NCBI GenBank assembly: GCA_023271515.1
Contig: JALPXQ010000021.1
Location: 1-17,235, forward strand
Reading direction: 5' to 3'
Length of the DNA stretch: 17,235 nt
Source: Dehalococcoidia bacterium
GTDB lineage: Bacteria; Chloroflexota; Dehalococcoidia; SZUA-161; SpSt-899
This document shows, in pieces, positions 1 to 8,233 of the stretch (its first letter is position 1; each line of letters starts with the position of its first letter). Below the pieces are notes generated by a model, which saw only the letters and a list, made by a program, of their open reading frames with translations, was not told the origin of the DNA and did not search any database. The position numbers and the translations under genes were made by a program.

Positions 1-1
1 A

Positions 2-601
2 ATGCAAGAACCGGGGGACAAAATGGAAGGCCACCGGAAGAGGCTGCGCGAGAAATTCACAAGATGCGGCGTTTCGGGATTTCATGATTAGGAGATAGTC
101 GAATTACTGCTCGCCCTGGGAACCCCTCGCAAGGACTGCAAGCAACAGGCAAAAGAGGCCATCAGAAGATTCAAGACTCTCCGGGGTGTCCTGGAAGCAC
201 CGGAGAAGGAACTTCGAGAGATCAAGGGAATTGGGCCTCATAATGCCTTTGGCATAAGACTTGTTCAGGAGGTAGCCCGAGGGTTTCTCAAAGAGAGGAT
301 TCTTGAAAAACCCATCTGCAAATCATCGAGGGAGATATTTGATTATCTTTACCACTCCATGCGTGACCTGAAAAAGGAAGTCTTTCCCTCCGGAAGTCCA
401 GAGCCCTCTCAGAGCGATAGGGATATAACAGAAGATCTGGTTTTTGCCGCCAACCTGATGCAGATTAAGGTCCTGGATCACATTATCATAGGTGACAATA
501 AGTATTTCAGTTTTGCCGATGAGGGGCTGATTAGCGCATATGATCTAAATTCCTTGAGCCTCAAGAGAAGCAATATCAGAAAGAGGCTCTTAGTCAGATA
601 A
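2..601 (+). pseudogene. radC: RadC-family JAB-domain protein, decayed
   Basis: The frame from ATG at 2 (or 23) to TAA at 599-601 matches the RadC (DUF2466) family. The N-terminal part has the family's GHRKRLREKF start, an ELLLALGTPRKD-like stretch and a helix-hairpin-helix segment (EIKGIG). The C-terminal part keeps PSGSPEPSQSD and LDHIIIG. Two lesions are visible. First, TAG at 89-91 falls where the family usually has tyrosine in a 'GF.DYE' motif. Second, after KEVF the frame jumps straight to PSG, so about 50-60 residues are gone, including the HxH part of the JAMM metal site. The deletion left the frame open. Intact RadC is about 220-230 residues; the function of the family is poorly known despite its repair name. 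The true start may lie before base 1. It converges on the aldolase gene and overlaps its last 8 bases. I consider it non-functional. Confidence 0.85.
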
Positions 602-1586
602 AGAGACTCTTGTCGCCACTTCCCGCCTGCTCGATCAGCTCGATCACCGTGGCCTTGATCCGTTCCCTGATTTTCTGCGAGACAATCCTGGGATCGAAGG
701 CATTCTTCACCGGGGACCAACCCTCGATGCCGAAGATATCATCTGTGCTTATCTCGGTGCCTTCCGGGGGGACGATCTCCTGAGAGTGATCCCGATAGAA
801 ATCATGGGCTGTGCGGGCATACTCATATTGATAATGGGTATCCTTGTTCAGCTTGCAGACCCCATATCCGATCACGCGGCGAACCTGCTCCGGCAGGAGC
901 CCTGAAGTGCCGTGCAGCACTAAGGGAGTCTCAAAGCCCTGCTCCTGCAAGGCCCGGTCCACCTGCGCGGCGATGTCCAACCGCAGCTTGATATCCTTCC
1001 CCCGGGAGACACCGTGTTGCGTCCCGATGGAGATGGCCAGGAGATCTGCCCCCGTCCTGCGGACAAACTCCACCGCTTCATCAGGCGCGGTGTAGAAGGC
1101 CTCTTTGCTCACGATCTCGTCTTCGACACCCTTGATCATTCCCAACTCGGCTTCGACCAGGATGCCTCTAGGGTGGGCTAGTTCAACTACCTCGCGGCTG
1201 ATCCGCACGTTCTCCTCGAAGGGCTCCTTTGAAGCATCGATCATGATCGAGGAGGTGAGATCTTCCTCGATTGCGGCCTCGATGAAATCCGTATGGGCTT
1301 TGGTCATGTGATCGAGATTGAGAAAGACCCCGATCTGATAATTCCTGGCCAACTCCTTGATATAATAGGAAATGGTTCGCAGGCCGGGGATTGCCTGGCC
1401 GCCGCCGGCGAACTTGGCCGCGGAGAAACTGATCTGCAGGACCAGATCGGCTCTCTTCTCCTGGGAGCCTTCCAGTAAGCCGATCAGGGTGTTCGGCTCG
1501 GCGATATTACTGGCGACGAAGGCATAGCCGTCTTTCTTAGCTCTCTGGTAGACTCTCTTGAGCTCTTCTCCACCTTTAAAAGGCAT
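594..1586 (-). CDS. Class II fructose/tagatose-bisphosphate aldolase family protein
   Basis: Class II (zinc) aldolases split fructose-1,6-bisphosphate or tagatose-1,6-bisphosphate into dihydroxyacetone phosphate and glyceraldehyde-3-phosphate in the cytoplasm. The expected residues are visible: the LDH motif (catalytic Asp92, zinc His93), the VEAELG acidic motif near 144-149, zinc His191 in GTQHG, zinc His225 in LHGTSG and a C-terminal NKDTHYQ phosphate-site motif near 247-253. The start at 1586 is chosen because AAGGAG lies 6 bases before it; a start 24 bases upstream (1610) lacks a good site. The length of 330 residues fits the family. It is the last gene of the carbohydrate operon, 35 bases after the ATPase gene, and its stop overlaps the end of the convergent radC remnant. 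Substrate (fructose, tagatose or another ketose bisphosphate) cannot be settled from sequence; glycolytic fructose-bisphosphate is the simplest guess. Confidence 0.88.
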   Translation of the reverse strand: MPFKGGEELKRVYQRAKKDGYAFVASNIAEPNTLIGLLEGSQEKRADLVLQISFSAAKFAGGGQAIPGLRTISYYIKELARNYQIGVFLNLDHMTKAHTDFIEAAIEEDLTSSIMIDASKEPFEENVRISREVVELAHPRGILVEAELGMIKGVEDEIVSKEAFYTAPDEAVEFVRRTGADLLAISIGTQHGVSRGKDIKLRLDIAAQVDRALQEQGFETPLVLHGTSGLLPEQVRRVIGYGVCKLNKDTHYQYEYARTAHDFYRDHSQEIVPPEGTEISTDDIFGIEGWSPVKNAFDPRIVSQKIRERIKATVIELIEQAGSGDKSLFI

Positions 1587-1621
1587 CCTTCTCTCCTTCT
1601 TAACGTGCACACGTCATAACT

Positions 1622-2722
1622 TCAGACCACGGTCTCTTCAGTATCCTTGTCGAAGATATGCATGAACTCCATCTCGGCGACCAGCGTGATCCTCTGGCCG
1701 ATGGCCACCTCGGTTCGGGGGGCGAGCCGAGCCACCAGCTCTACACCTCCGTTCTCCGCATGGATAATCAACTCATCGCCCAGGGGCTCGCGGACCCGCA
1801 CCCGCACCTCCAGGATCGCTTCCGGATCGTGGTGGGGTGCCATCCCCTGCGTCTTGAGGTTCTCCGGGCGGATCCCGAAGACCACCTCGCGATTGAGGTA
1901 ATCTTCGAGCCTGCTCGCCTTATCCTGGGGGACCCTGAGCTTGAAGTCGGCGTTGGCCACGTAAAGCGAGCCGTCCTCCTCGATTAACCTGGCCGGGAGG
2001 AAGTTCATCGCCGGGCTGCCGATGAACCCGGCGATGAACATGTTCGCCGGGTGATCGTAGGTCGTCTGCGGGTCGTCACACTGATGGATCACCCCGTCCT
2101 TCATCACCGCCACCCGCTCCCCCAGGGTCATTGCCTCCACCTGATCGTGAGTCACGTAAACGGTGGTCGTCTTCAGCTCATGGTGCAATTCTTGAAGCTC
2201 GGCCCGCATCGCCACCCGCAGCTTGGCATCGAGGTTGGAGAGGGGCTCATCGAACAGGAATACCTTAGGATTGCGGACGATCGCTCGCCCCACCGCCACC
2301 CGCTGGCGCTGGCCGCCCGACAGCTCTTTGGGTTTGCTCTTGAGCTTATCGGTGATCCCTAAGAGCTCCGCTGCCCGTCGCACCCGCCCATCGATCTCCC
2401 TCCGGGAGACCTTGCGCAGCCGGAGGCCGAAGGCCATGTTGTTATAGACGTCCATATGAGGATAGAGCGCATAGTTCTGGAAGACCATCGCAATATCGCG
2501 GTCCTTGGGGGGGACGTTAGTGACCTGCCGCTCACCGATATAGATCTCGCCCGCGGTGACCTCCTCCAGACCGGCGACCATCCGCAGGGTGGTCGTCTTC
2601 CCACAGCCGGAGGGGCCGACCAGGACGATGAACTCCCCATCCTCAACCTTCAGATCGATCGTGTCCACCGCGACGAAGTCGCCGAACCTCTTCGTTACCT
2701 CTTGTAGCACTACCTCAGCCAT
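1622..2722 (-). CDS. MalK/UgpC-type sugar ABC transporter ATP-binding protein
   Basis: This ATPase powers a sugar importer. In order it has Walker A GPSGCGKT (36-43), the Q-loop in VFQNYALYP (Gln82), the ABC signature LSGGQ (134-138), Walker B VFLFDE (154-159), a D-loop SNLD and the switch His192 in VTHDQ. A C-terminal TOBE/OB-fold half of about 130 residues follows, typical of the MalK/UgpC/MsmK group. The start at 2722 is chosen over 2752 because GGAGGG stands just before it. The 366-residue length fits the family. It sits 51 bases after the ROK kinase and apart from the permease genes, an arrangement common for multi-use ATPases. Pairing with the binding protein and permeases of this operon is an inference from shared strand and family. 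Confidence 0.93.
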   Translation of the reverse strand: MAEVVLQEVTKRFGDFVAVDTIDLKVEDGEFIVLVGPSGCGKTTTLRMVAGLEEVTAGEIYIGERQVTNVPPKDRDIAMVFQNYALYPHMDVYNNMAFGLRLRKVSRREIDGRVRRAAELLGITDKLKSKPKELSGGQRQRVAVGRAIVRNPKVFLFDEPLSNLDAKLRVAMRAELQELHHELKTTTVYVTHDQVEAMTLGERVAVMKDGVIHQCDDPQTTYDHPANMFIAGFIGSPAMNFLPARLIEEDGSLYVANADFKLRVPQDKASRLEDYLNREVVFGIRPENLKTQGMAPHHDPEAILEVRVRVREPLGDELIIHAENGGVELVARLAPRTEVAIGQRITLVAEMEFMHIFDKDTEETVV

Positions 2723-2773
2723 CTGATCCCTCCCTTCGGCTCTATTATACATGCTGTGCTGCGCCCGATAGAT

Positions 2774-3964
2774 TCAACCCGGCTCTTCCAAAGCCTCGCG
2801 GGCCAGGGCCAGGGCGCCGAGGAGGACCGCCTCATCTCCCAACTCTGTTAAGCGGAGCTCCGGCGGCTCGACATTGAGATGTTTTAACATCTCCTCCCGC
2901 ATCGGCTCCAGGATCGTGGGATTCTCCAGGGCCAATGCCCCGCCGACGCTGATCACTTGAGGATCATAGGCATTGGCGATCCCGGCCAGGACGATCCCGC
3001 CATAGCGAATCGCCTCCCCTATTACTGCCTGGGCCAGCGCGTCGCCCTCCGCAGCCGACTGAAAGACGAGTGGAGCAGTGACAAATTCGAGCAACTCCCA
3101 GTCGGAAGGCCCAGTGTCCAATGACGATGGCCTTAGACTCTGGACATTCGACCCTGGACTTTGAACCGATATTGCTTTCTCCCGCGCCAGCCTGATGATC
3201 ACCGAGCCATCCTCAGGTCTCAGGTTTTCATTTACCAGCCTCATTCTGGCGTTCTTGGCGATGCCGTTCCCCGAACAGTAGGCCTCGGCGCAGCCGTAGT
3301 TGCCGCAGCCGCATTTCAGACCGGCTTCCTTTACGAAGAAGTGCCCCACTTCGGCGGCGTTGCCGTGCTTGCCGTAGAGGAGATGACCCCTGTCCCAGAC
3401 CCCTGCGCCGATCCCTGTGCTTATGGTGACATAGACGAGATGAAGCCTGCTCTTATCCTCAACCTTCTTCCCTGCCCCATAGTGGACTTCGCCGAGGACG
3501 GCGGCACCGCAGTCGTTCTCCAACCTGATCGGGACATTGAATTCCTCTTCTAACGGCCCAACCAAGGGGATATAGAGCGGCTTATCCGCTGCGTCCCCGG
3601 GGAGATTTAGGAGGTTGATGTTCGTCGGATTTCGCATGTCGCCATCCTTTAATGGCCCGGCGGAGCCGATCCCGATCGCCGCCAGTACGGGCGAACCTAC
3701 GTGTTCCCCCTTGATATCAGCCTGTTCGTACCCACCGGGGCAGACACACGGGTCTGCCCTTACTTTCTGCAAGCCCTGGCCCAGCATCCGCCTCATCTGA
3801 TCGCCCAGCCCCAAGTAGGCCAGGCCGTCCCTGTAGTCCGTGAAGTGGTCTGAGGCAATATCGGTCTCCTCCCTGAGCCGTTCGGTGATCATTCCTGACT
3901 GGTCGGCGATGACCAGGCTCAGCTTGGTGCCGCCGATGTCGAAACCAGCTAGATATTCTTTCAT
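2774..3964 (-). CDS. ROK-family sugar kinase (glucokinase-like) with two repeat-encoded insertions
   Basis: ROK kinases phosphorylate glucose or other hexoses with ATP. The protein shows the phosphate loop DIGGTK (9-14), the catalytic ENDCGAA motif (Asp151), EVGH (zinc His208) and the zinc cluster CGCGNYGCAE (218-227), so all kinase landmarks are present; no helix-turn-helix precedes them. Its 396 residues exceed the usual 300-340. The excess is two segments without family character: about 69-93 (encoded near 3685-3763) and about 267-294 (encoded near 3083-3166). Both are translated palindromic-type intergenic repeats (see repeat entries). Both keep the frame open and lie between conserved blocks, so an active enzyme is plausible. 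The start overlaps the TreT-like gene stop as ATGA (3961-3964), implying translational coupling. In context it would phosphorylate glucose released by TreT or the glycosidase. Confidence 0.9.
   Translation of the reverse strand: MKEYLAGFDIGGTKLSLVIADQSGMITERLREETDIASDHFTDYRDGLAYLGLGDQMRRMLGQGLQKVRADPCVCPGGYEQADIKGEHVGSPVLAAIGIGSAGPLKDGDMRNPTNINLLNLPGDAADKPLYIPLVGPLEEEFNVPIRLENDCGAAVLGEVHYGAGKKVEDKSRLHLVYVTISTGIGAGVWDRGHLLYGKHGNAAEVGHFFVKEAGLKCGCGNYGCAEAYCSGNGIAKNARMRLVNENLRPEDGSVIIRLAREKAISVQSPGSNVQSLRPSSLDTGPSDWELLEFVTAPLVFQSAAEGDALAQAVIGEAIRYGGIVLAGIANAYDPQVISVGGALALENPTILEPMREEMLKHLNVEPPELRLTELGDEAVLLGALALAREALEEPG
3083..3166. repeat. Repeat-like insertion inside ROK kinase gene (second insert)
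   Basis: This stretch encodes residues of about 267-294 of the ROK kinase, a Ser/Pro/Gln-rich segment absent from the ROK fold and placed between two conserved blocks. On the - strand it is built from near-repeats of AAAGTCCAGGG, AATGTCCAGAGTC and TTGGACACTGGG, with TGTCCA (about 3140-3145 on +) complementary to TGGACA farther along. This TCCA/TGGA-rich, partly palindromic style resembles dispersed intergenic repeats in many environmental genomes. The resemblance is from memory, not from a search. Exact borders are uncertain by several bases. Confidence 0.6.
3685..3763. repeat. Palindromic repeat insertion inside ROK kinase gene (first insert)
   Basis: This segment of about 79 bases holds two hairpins. 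GGGCGAAC (3689-3696) pairs with GTTCCCCC (3703-3710) with one mismatch; GGGCAGAC (3738-3745) pairs perfectly with GTCTGCCC (3752-3759) around a 6-base loop. The outer ends GTACGGG and CCCTTAC are also roughly inverted. The layout matches a type of dispersed intergenic repeat (GGGCGAAC / GTCTGCCC) that I recall from environmental bacterial genomes. It encodes kinase residues of about 69-93 without a stop or frameshift. Confidence 0.72.
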
Positions 3965-5181
3965 CTTGGAGTGATAATGGAAAAAAGTCTGAGATAATCC
4001 CGCAGGTGTCTGGTGATGAGGAAGTTCCTCCGCACGCGCTCCTTACCCATCTCTCCCAGCCTCCTCGCAACGTCGGGGTTATCGAGCAGATATTTTATTC
4101 GGGCGGCGGTCTCCTCGATCGAGTTTACCAGAAAGCCTGTCTCCCCATCGATGACCTGCAGCTTGATCCCGCCCACGGCGGTGGCCACCACCGGCTTGCC
4201 ATTCCAGAGGGCTTCGGTGACTACCAGGGCGAACCCCTCCTTGAGAGACTTCTGGATGATGATATCGGCACCCTGCTGTAAGGCATTTATCTCCAGGTCG
4301 GAGAGCGTCTCCTGGGGAGGGGGAGGAAGAAGATGGATATCCGGATCATCAGCCGCTTCCTCCCGGACCTGGGTCAGGGTAAGGGAACCTTCAGGATCGT
4401 CATCGGCCGTCCCACCGGCGAGAATCAACCGGCAATCATTCTCCCTCTTAACGAGCCTATATGCCCTTATCACCCCTACGGGGTCCTTGAACCTATCGAA
4501 CCGTGAGACCTGAAGTAGGATGGGCTTGTCCCTGGGGACTCCGTACCGCTCATAGACCTGTCCAATCTCCCCTGCCGATAGCTCCCTGTTCTTATCGCTC
4601 AAGGGGTCTATCGAGGGAGGGATGAGCGCCAGGAGGGGGGGGAGAGCTTTTCCGATCATAAATTCCGGGGTCGAGAATACCGCCACGTCATATCCCTTGA
4701 TGAAGTTCTCCAGAAAATGCCAGACGCCGTCATCCGGACGGGAAGGATCGATATGACACCGCCAGATCCAGCGGTTCCTCCCCCGGGGGCGGTGGTCGAT
4801 AAGCGCTGCTGGCTGGGGATCGTGGATCACTACGATATCGGCGTTGAGGTCAAGCTGCTGGGCGTTCAGCCGATTGATGCGCCTGTACTCTTCCCACATC
4901 TCCTCCGTAATCTCAACCTCGCCCCCCTGGAGGGCATTGTGGATGCTCTTGGTTGTACGGAAGAAGAGCGGTGTCCCCTCGATCACTTCCCAGCGAGTCT
5001 TGATCCCTAGATCGTTGAACAGAGGGAGCAACGAGTGTAGCATCTCGGCCACTCCACCGCCGGTCATGGTGGAGTTGATATGGAGAAGGGAGATTCCTTG
5101 GAGTCTCTTTGCTAAGCCCCTCAATTCCTCGATCGGCTCCGGGCCGACGATCTTCTCGTAATCAGCGATCTTCTCTGCCAT
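3961..5181 (-). CDS. treT: TreT-like trehalose synthase, GT4 glycosyltransferase
   Basis: TreT enzymes reversibly join NDP-glucose and glucose into trehalose; in Thermococcus and Pyrococcus treT lies beside a trehalose/maltose ABC importer. The protein has the family's N-terminal signature INSTMTGGGVAEML (36-49), then WEVIEGTPLFF and HNALQG (64-86), HDPQP (120-124), and a GT-B C-terminal half with LLQVSRFDRFKDP (222-234) and the GT4 EX7E motif in EGFALVVTE (Glu315, Glu323). Its 406 residues match the family. The start is preceded by GGAGGATT; the gene overlaps the end of the glycosidase gene by 20 bases and the ROK kinase start by 4. There is no signal peptide, so it is cytoplasmic. Direction in vivo is unknown; beside an importer and a hexose kinase, trehalose breakdown to NDP-glucose plus glucose is plausible. 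A related GT4 activity on another disaccharide is the alternative. Confidence 0.85.
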   Translation of the reverse strand: MAEKIADYEKIVGPEPIEELRGLAKRLQGISLLHINSTMTGGGVAEMLHSLLPLFNDLGIKTRWEVIEGTPLFFRTTKSIHNALQGGEVEITEEMWEEYRRINRLNAQQLDLNADIVVIHDPQPAALIDHRPRGRNRWIWRCHIDPSRPDDGVWHFLENFIKGYDVAVFSTPEFMIGKALPPLLALIPPSIDPLSDKNRELSAGEIGQVYERYGVPRDKPILLQVSRFDRFKDPVGVIRAYRLVKRENDCRLILAGGTADDDPEGSLTLTQVREEAADDPDIHLLPPPPQETLSDLEINALQQGADIIIQKSLKEGFALVVTEALWNGKPVVATAVGGIKLQVIDGETGFLVNSIEETAARIKYLLDNPDVARRLGEMGKERVRRNFLITRHLRDYLRLFSIITPR

Positions 5182-6478
5182 CTAATCCTCCCTCGCGCGA
5201 TTGATCTGGGAAATTATATCCCTCGGCCTTGGGCCTCTCAAGGACGACTGAAGGGACGCCCCCGACATCTTGAAGCAATCTGTAGACCGCCTGGGGATAG
5301 GCGGCTGACCAGAGCTGGAGGTCGCAGCCCTCCCCGAGGATCGCTCCGGGGCCTGCTAGCTGACCTCGTTCATCCGCATAGAGAAGCTCGGGGAAGCCAA
5401 GCCTCTCCAAGGCCTTTAGGACCCGGAGGCATACCTCCAGGAGCCTCTTTTGCCCGTGGATAATGGCCCCTTTAGCGATGAAGAACTGCTCGAAGGGCCA
5501 GACGGCACCCAGATGATAGCTCTTAGGAGAATAATCAGGCTGCCCTGGGGCATAAGTGCGAAAACCATAGGGCGTCTCCAACGATCTTGAGGCGGCGCAG
5601 ATACTTTGCAGCTTCTCCGATGGAACATCTTCCTGCCTCAAATAGGCCAGCAGATGGAGTCCATCGGAAGAGACGCCCGAAATCCTTCCTCCTCCATCCT
5701 TAGCGATCAACGGATAGCCGAGGTCCTCATCCCAGAGCTCTTTGAATAGGGATTCGGCCATCCCCGTGGCCCTCTCTTCCAGCCTCACCGCGCTGAAGTC
5801 GAGTGCGAGTGTTTCGGCCAGCTCCGCTGCGGCTCTCAGGCCAGCGACGGTCTGAGCCTGAACCAGGGTGTAGACCAGGGGATAATCAGGGTCCAGGCGG
5901 CCGGGGAGGTGGGAGTCCTTCCAATAAGTGGCCCTGAGGGCATATCGTGAGGCTCCGCAGATGCTGGGATCCTCCCAGAAGAGGCCCTCGCGCACGTGGG
6001 AGAGGAGATAGTCGGTAGTGGACTCGAGTCTCTCCTTATGCCCTTGAAAGAAGCCTACATCCCCTGATATCGCAAGATACTCGGCTGCAGCGATCAGCAG
6101 GAGCTGGCTCGTCTCTGCTGCGTTGTAGCGAGTCTTCAAGCCCCGTATCTCCACGTCATCGAACTCGTGGAGCGCCCGGCCCGGCTCCTCCCCGGTGAGG
6201 GGATCGTATCCCTTCCCTAAGGCCATGAGCGTAAACTTGATCGGCTCCCGGAGGAATGCCGCATCCTGGAGCATCAGCGCAGCCGTGAGCTGGTCGCGGG
6301 CGAAGAGGCCAAATCTGATCTTACCCCGCATCATTCCAGCGTTGTATAGCTCGAGTGTATTATCGTCTAGCGTGATTGTCGTCCGCAACTTAGTCATCTG
6401 CTGCTGGCTCTCAGCGCATAGCCTCTCAAGTTCTTCCAATGGCATCTCTACCTGAAAGTCATTCCGATTGAGTCTCAT
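5162..6478 (-). CDS. Cytoplasmic six-hairpin glycosidase, amylo-alpha-1,6-glucosidase-like
   Basis: The protein resembles the (alpha/alpha)6-barrel glycosidases related to glycogen debranching enzyme (GDE) and GH63. Family-like motifs are TGEEPGRALHEF (95-106), AETSQLLLIAAAEYL (121-135), WKDS (186-189, a likely catalytic-acid region), PYGFRTYAP (303-311), YHLGAVWPFE (321-330), GFPELL (361-366) and CDLQLWSAAYPQA (385-397). The length of 438 residues means the catalytic barrel alone, without an N-terminal debranching domain. No signal peptide is present, so it should act on imported sugars. It begins 6 bases after the MalG-like gene, with AAGGGG 9 bases before ATG, and overlaps treT by 20 bases. 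The substrate may be an alpha-glucoside; glucosyl- or mannosyl-glycerate hydrolases have similar folds and are real alternatives. Confidence 0.75.
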   Translation of the reverse strand: MRLNRNDFQVEMPLEELERLCAESQQQMTKLRTTITLDDNTLELYNAGMMRGKIRFGLFARDQLTAALMLQDAAFLREPIKFTLMALGKGYDPLTGEEPGRALHEFDDVEIRGLKTRYNAAETSQLLLIAAAEYLAISGDVGFFQGHKERLESTTDYLLSHVREGLFWEDPSICGASRYALRATYWKDSHLPGRLDPDYPLVYTLVQAQTVAGLRAAAELAETLALDFSAVRLEERATGMAESLFKELWDEDLGYPLIAKDGGGRISGVSSDGLHLLAYLRQEDVPSEKLQSICAASRSLETPYGFRTYAPGQPDYSPKSYHLGAVWPFEQFFIAKGAIIHGQKRLLEVCLRVLKALERLGFPELLYADERGQLAGPGAILGEGCDLQLWSAAYPQAVYRLLQDVGGVPSVVLERPKAEGYNFPDQSREGGLDGREDR

Positions 6479-6484
6479 TGAGTA

Positions 6485-7345
6485 TTACCCCTTGACCGAC
6501 CCTGCCAGGATGCCTCGAACGAAGTAGCGTTGCAACGAGAAGAAGACGACCAGCGGCAGAGCCATGGAGACGAAGGCGGCGGCAGTGAGCAGGTGCCAGT
6601 CCTGCCCTCGAGATCCAACGAGATTCGCGACCTGAAGCGTTACCGGCACCACATCCGGAGTTCCACCCAGATAGATCAGTGCCACGAGCAGATCATTCCA
6701 GACCCATAAGAACTGGAAGATGACCACCGAGGCTATAGCGGGGACGGAGAGCGGCAACACGATCCTGAAGAAGCTCTGCAGCGGCGAAGCGCCATCGATG
6801 GAGGCGGAATCAAAGAGCTCGCTGGGCAATCCCCCAATGAAATTCCGCAACAGATAGATGGCCAAGGGAAGCCCATAGCCGGTGTGGGCCAACCAGATGG
6901 CAGGGAAAGTCCCAACGATGCCCAACTGAGTGAAGGCGCGCAGTATGGGAATAAACGTCATCTGAAGAGGAACGACCAGTAGAGCTACGGTGAGGAGAAA
7001 GAGAAACTGCCTGCCGGGGAACTTCATCCAGGCAAAGGCGTAGGCGGCGAAGGCCGCGATCGTCACCGGAATGATCGTTCCAGGGATACTAATGATCAGA
7101 CTGTTCAGGAAGGCGCGCCCCATGCCTACCTTGCCGATAACGGTCACATAATTTTCCACGGTGTATTGTGCGAAGCTAAAAGGGTGCTCAAAGACTGCCC
7201 ACCATCCGGAGTGGGCCACCTCTGCGGGAGGCCTGAATGAGGTAATCAGCAGGCCGACAGTCGGGAGCATCCAGGCCACGGCGAGTATGATGATCACGAT
7301 ATGTAGCAGGCCGCGGGAAAGCTTGCTGGCCAACTTGTCCATCAT
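6485..7345 (-). CDS. MalG-type sugar ABC transporter permease
   Basis: This is the inner-membrane permease that pairs with the MalF-type subunit in a carbohydrate uptake (CUT1) importer. Six membrane segments are evident, the first near 13-34. The cytoplasmic EAA loop that contacts the ATPase is at about 176-199 (ELFDSASIDGASPLQSFFRI), and the C-terminus ends in YFVRGILAGSVKG, typical of MalG homologues. At 286 residues the length is standard. The start codon lies in an ATGATG overlapping the MalF-type stop (7342-7345), with AGGAG 8 bases upstream, so the two permeases are translationally coupled. Substrate is inferred as trehalose or another alpha-glucoside only from the neighbouring treT-like and glycosidase genes. 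Confidence 0.95.
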   Translation of the reverse strand: MMDKLASKLSRGLLHIVIIILAVAWMLPTVGLLITSFRPPAEVAHSGWWAVFEHPFSFAQYTVENYVTVIGKVGMGRAFLNSLIISIPGTIIPVTIAAFAAYAFAWMKFPGRQFLFLLTVALLVVPLQMTFIPILRAFTQLGIVGTFPAIWLAHTGYGLPLAIYLLRNFIGGLPSELFDSASIDGASPLQSFFRIVLPLSVPAIASVVIFQFLWVWNDLLVALIYLGGTPDVVPVTLQVANLVGSRGQDWHLLTAAAFVSMALPLVVFFSLQRYFVRGILAGSVKG

Positions 7346-8211
7346 CGTAGCATCTCCTGTTCTCTGAATTGCCGGATGTTGAACACCATTACGGGAATGA
7401 TGAGTAGGAGCAGGATGACGGCGATTGTACTGGCACGGCCAAAGTCCATAAAGAGGAACATCTCTTTATACATGCGATTGGCGAGAACCTCCGTACCGAA
7501 AAGGCCGTCGGTCATGACGAAGACGATATCAAATATCTTGAGGACGAACACCACCATGGTGGTGGCGACCACCGCCAGTGCTGGCTTTAATGAGGGAAGA
7601 GTAACTTTCCCAAAGACTTGCCACTCGTTCGCCCCGTCGATCCGGGCGGCTTCCATCAGTTCCCTGGGGATGTTCTTATACGCCGCTGAAAGGACCACCA
7701 TACAGAAACCGGTCCACATCCATATCCCGACTACGATCAGGAGGAAATTATTGAGCCAGGGCGCCTCGGTCAGCCATCCCACAGGCTGACCCCCAAAACC
7801 AGTTACAATCGCATTAAGGAGGCCGACCTGCGGCGAACCTTCCGGCCTGAAGGCATAGATGAACCTCCAGATCGTTGCGGCCCCAACCATAGAAATGGCC
7901 ATCGGAATAAAAATGATCGACTTGATTATTTTTTCATAGCGCACTCGATCCAGCAGCACCGCGAAGGCTAGCCCAAAGGAGACGGTAAAGGTGGTAAAGA
8001 CGACCACCCACAGAGCGTTGTTACGAAATGCGGTCAGCGTAGTCCTATCGGTGAAGACGTGGACGTAGTTGGCCCACCCCGCAAAACTCTCTCCCATCCC
8101 GTAGAAGAAAGATAGAAAGATCGTATAGATGGATGGGTAGACGAGAAAGAATACGAGTAAACCTACCGCCGGGCCGATAAACAGCCAGGGTTGCACTCGT
8201 CCTGTGCGCAT
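7342..8211 (-). CDS. MalF-type sugar ABC transporter permease
   Basis: The first of the two importer permeases. It has six hydrophobic segments starting at about 8-34 and an EAA loop at about 185-207 (ELMEAARIDGANEWQVFGK). At 289 residues it lacks the extra N-terminal segments and long periplasmic loop of E. coli MalF and resembles the short MalF/UgpA/MsmF type. AAGGAGG lies 6 bases before ATG, a strong ribosome site. It is separated from the binding-protein gene by 69 bases that hold a strong hairpin (8234-8266), and its stop overlaps the next permease start by four bases. Confidence 0.95.
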   Translation of the reverse strand: MRTGRVQPWLFIGPAVGLLVFFLVYPSIYTIFLSFFYGMGESFAGWANYVHVFTDRTTLTAFRNNALWVVVFTTFTVSFGLAFAVLLDRVRYEKIIKSIIFIPMAISMVGAATIWRFIYAFRPEGSPQVGLLNAIVTGFGGQPVGWLTEAPWLNNFLLIVVGIWMWTGFCMVVLSAAYKNIPRELMEAARIDGANEWQVFGKVTLPSLKPALAVVATTMVVFVLKIFDIVFVMTDGLFGTEVLANRMYKEMFLFMDFGRASTIAVILLLLIIPVMVFNIRQFREQEMLR

Positions 8212-8233
8212 ATTGATCCTCCTTGAAGGTGAG

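Noticed and set aside
89..91. TAG in radC as a recoded (pyrrolysine-type) codon
   Set aside because: The same gene has lost its catalytic core and the family has Tyr here, so a simple nonsense mutation is the better reading.
556..589. Inverted repeat GAGCCTC / GAGGCTC after the aldolase stop as a terminator
   Set aside because: The loop is 20 bases and no T-tract follows; it falls inside the radC coding remnant and may be chance.
2744..2749. TATAAT on the - strand upstream of the ABC ATPase gene
   Set aside because: No -35-like hexamer lies 15-19 bases upstream and there is no extended -10 motif; the gene is within a continuous operon.
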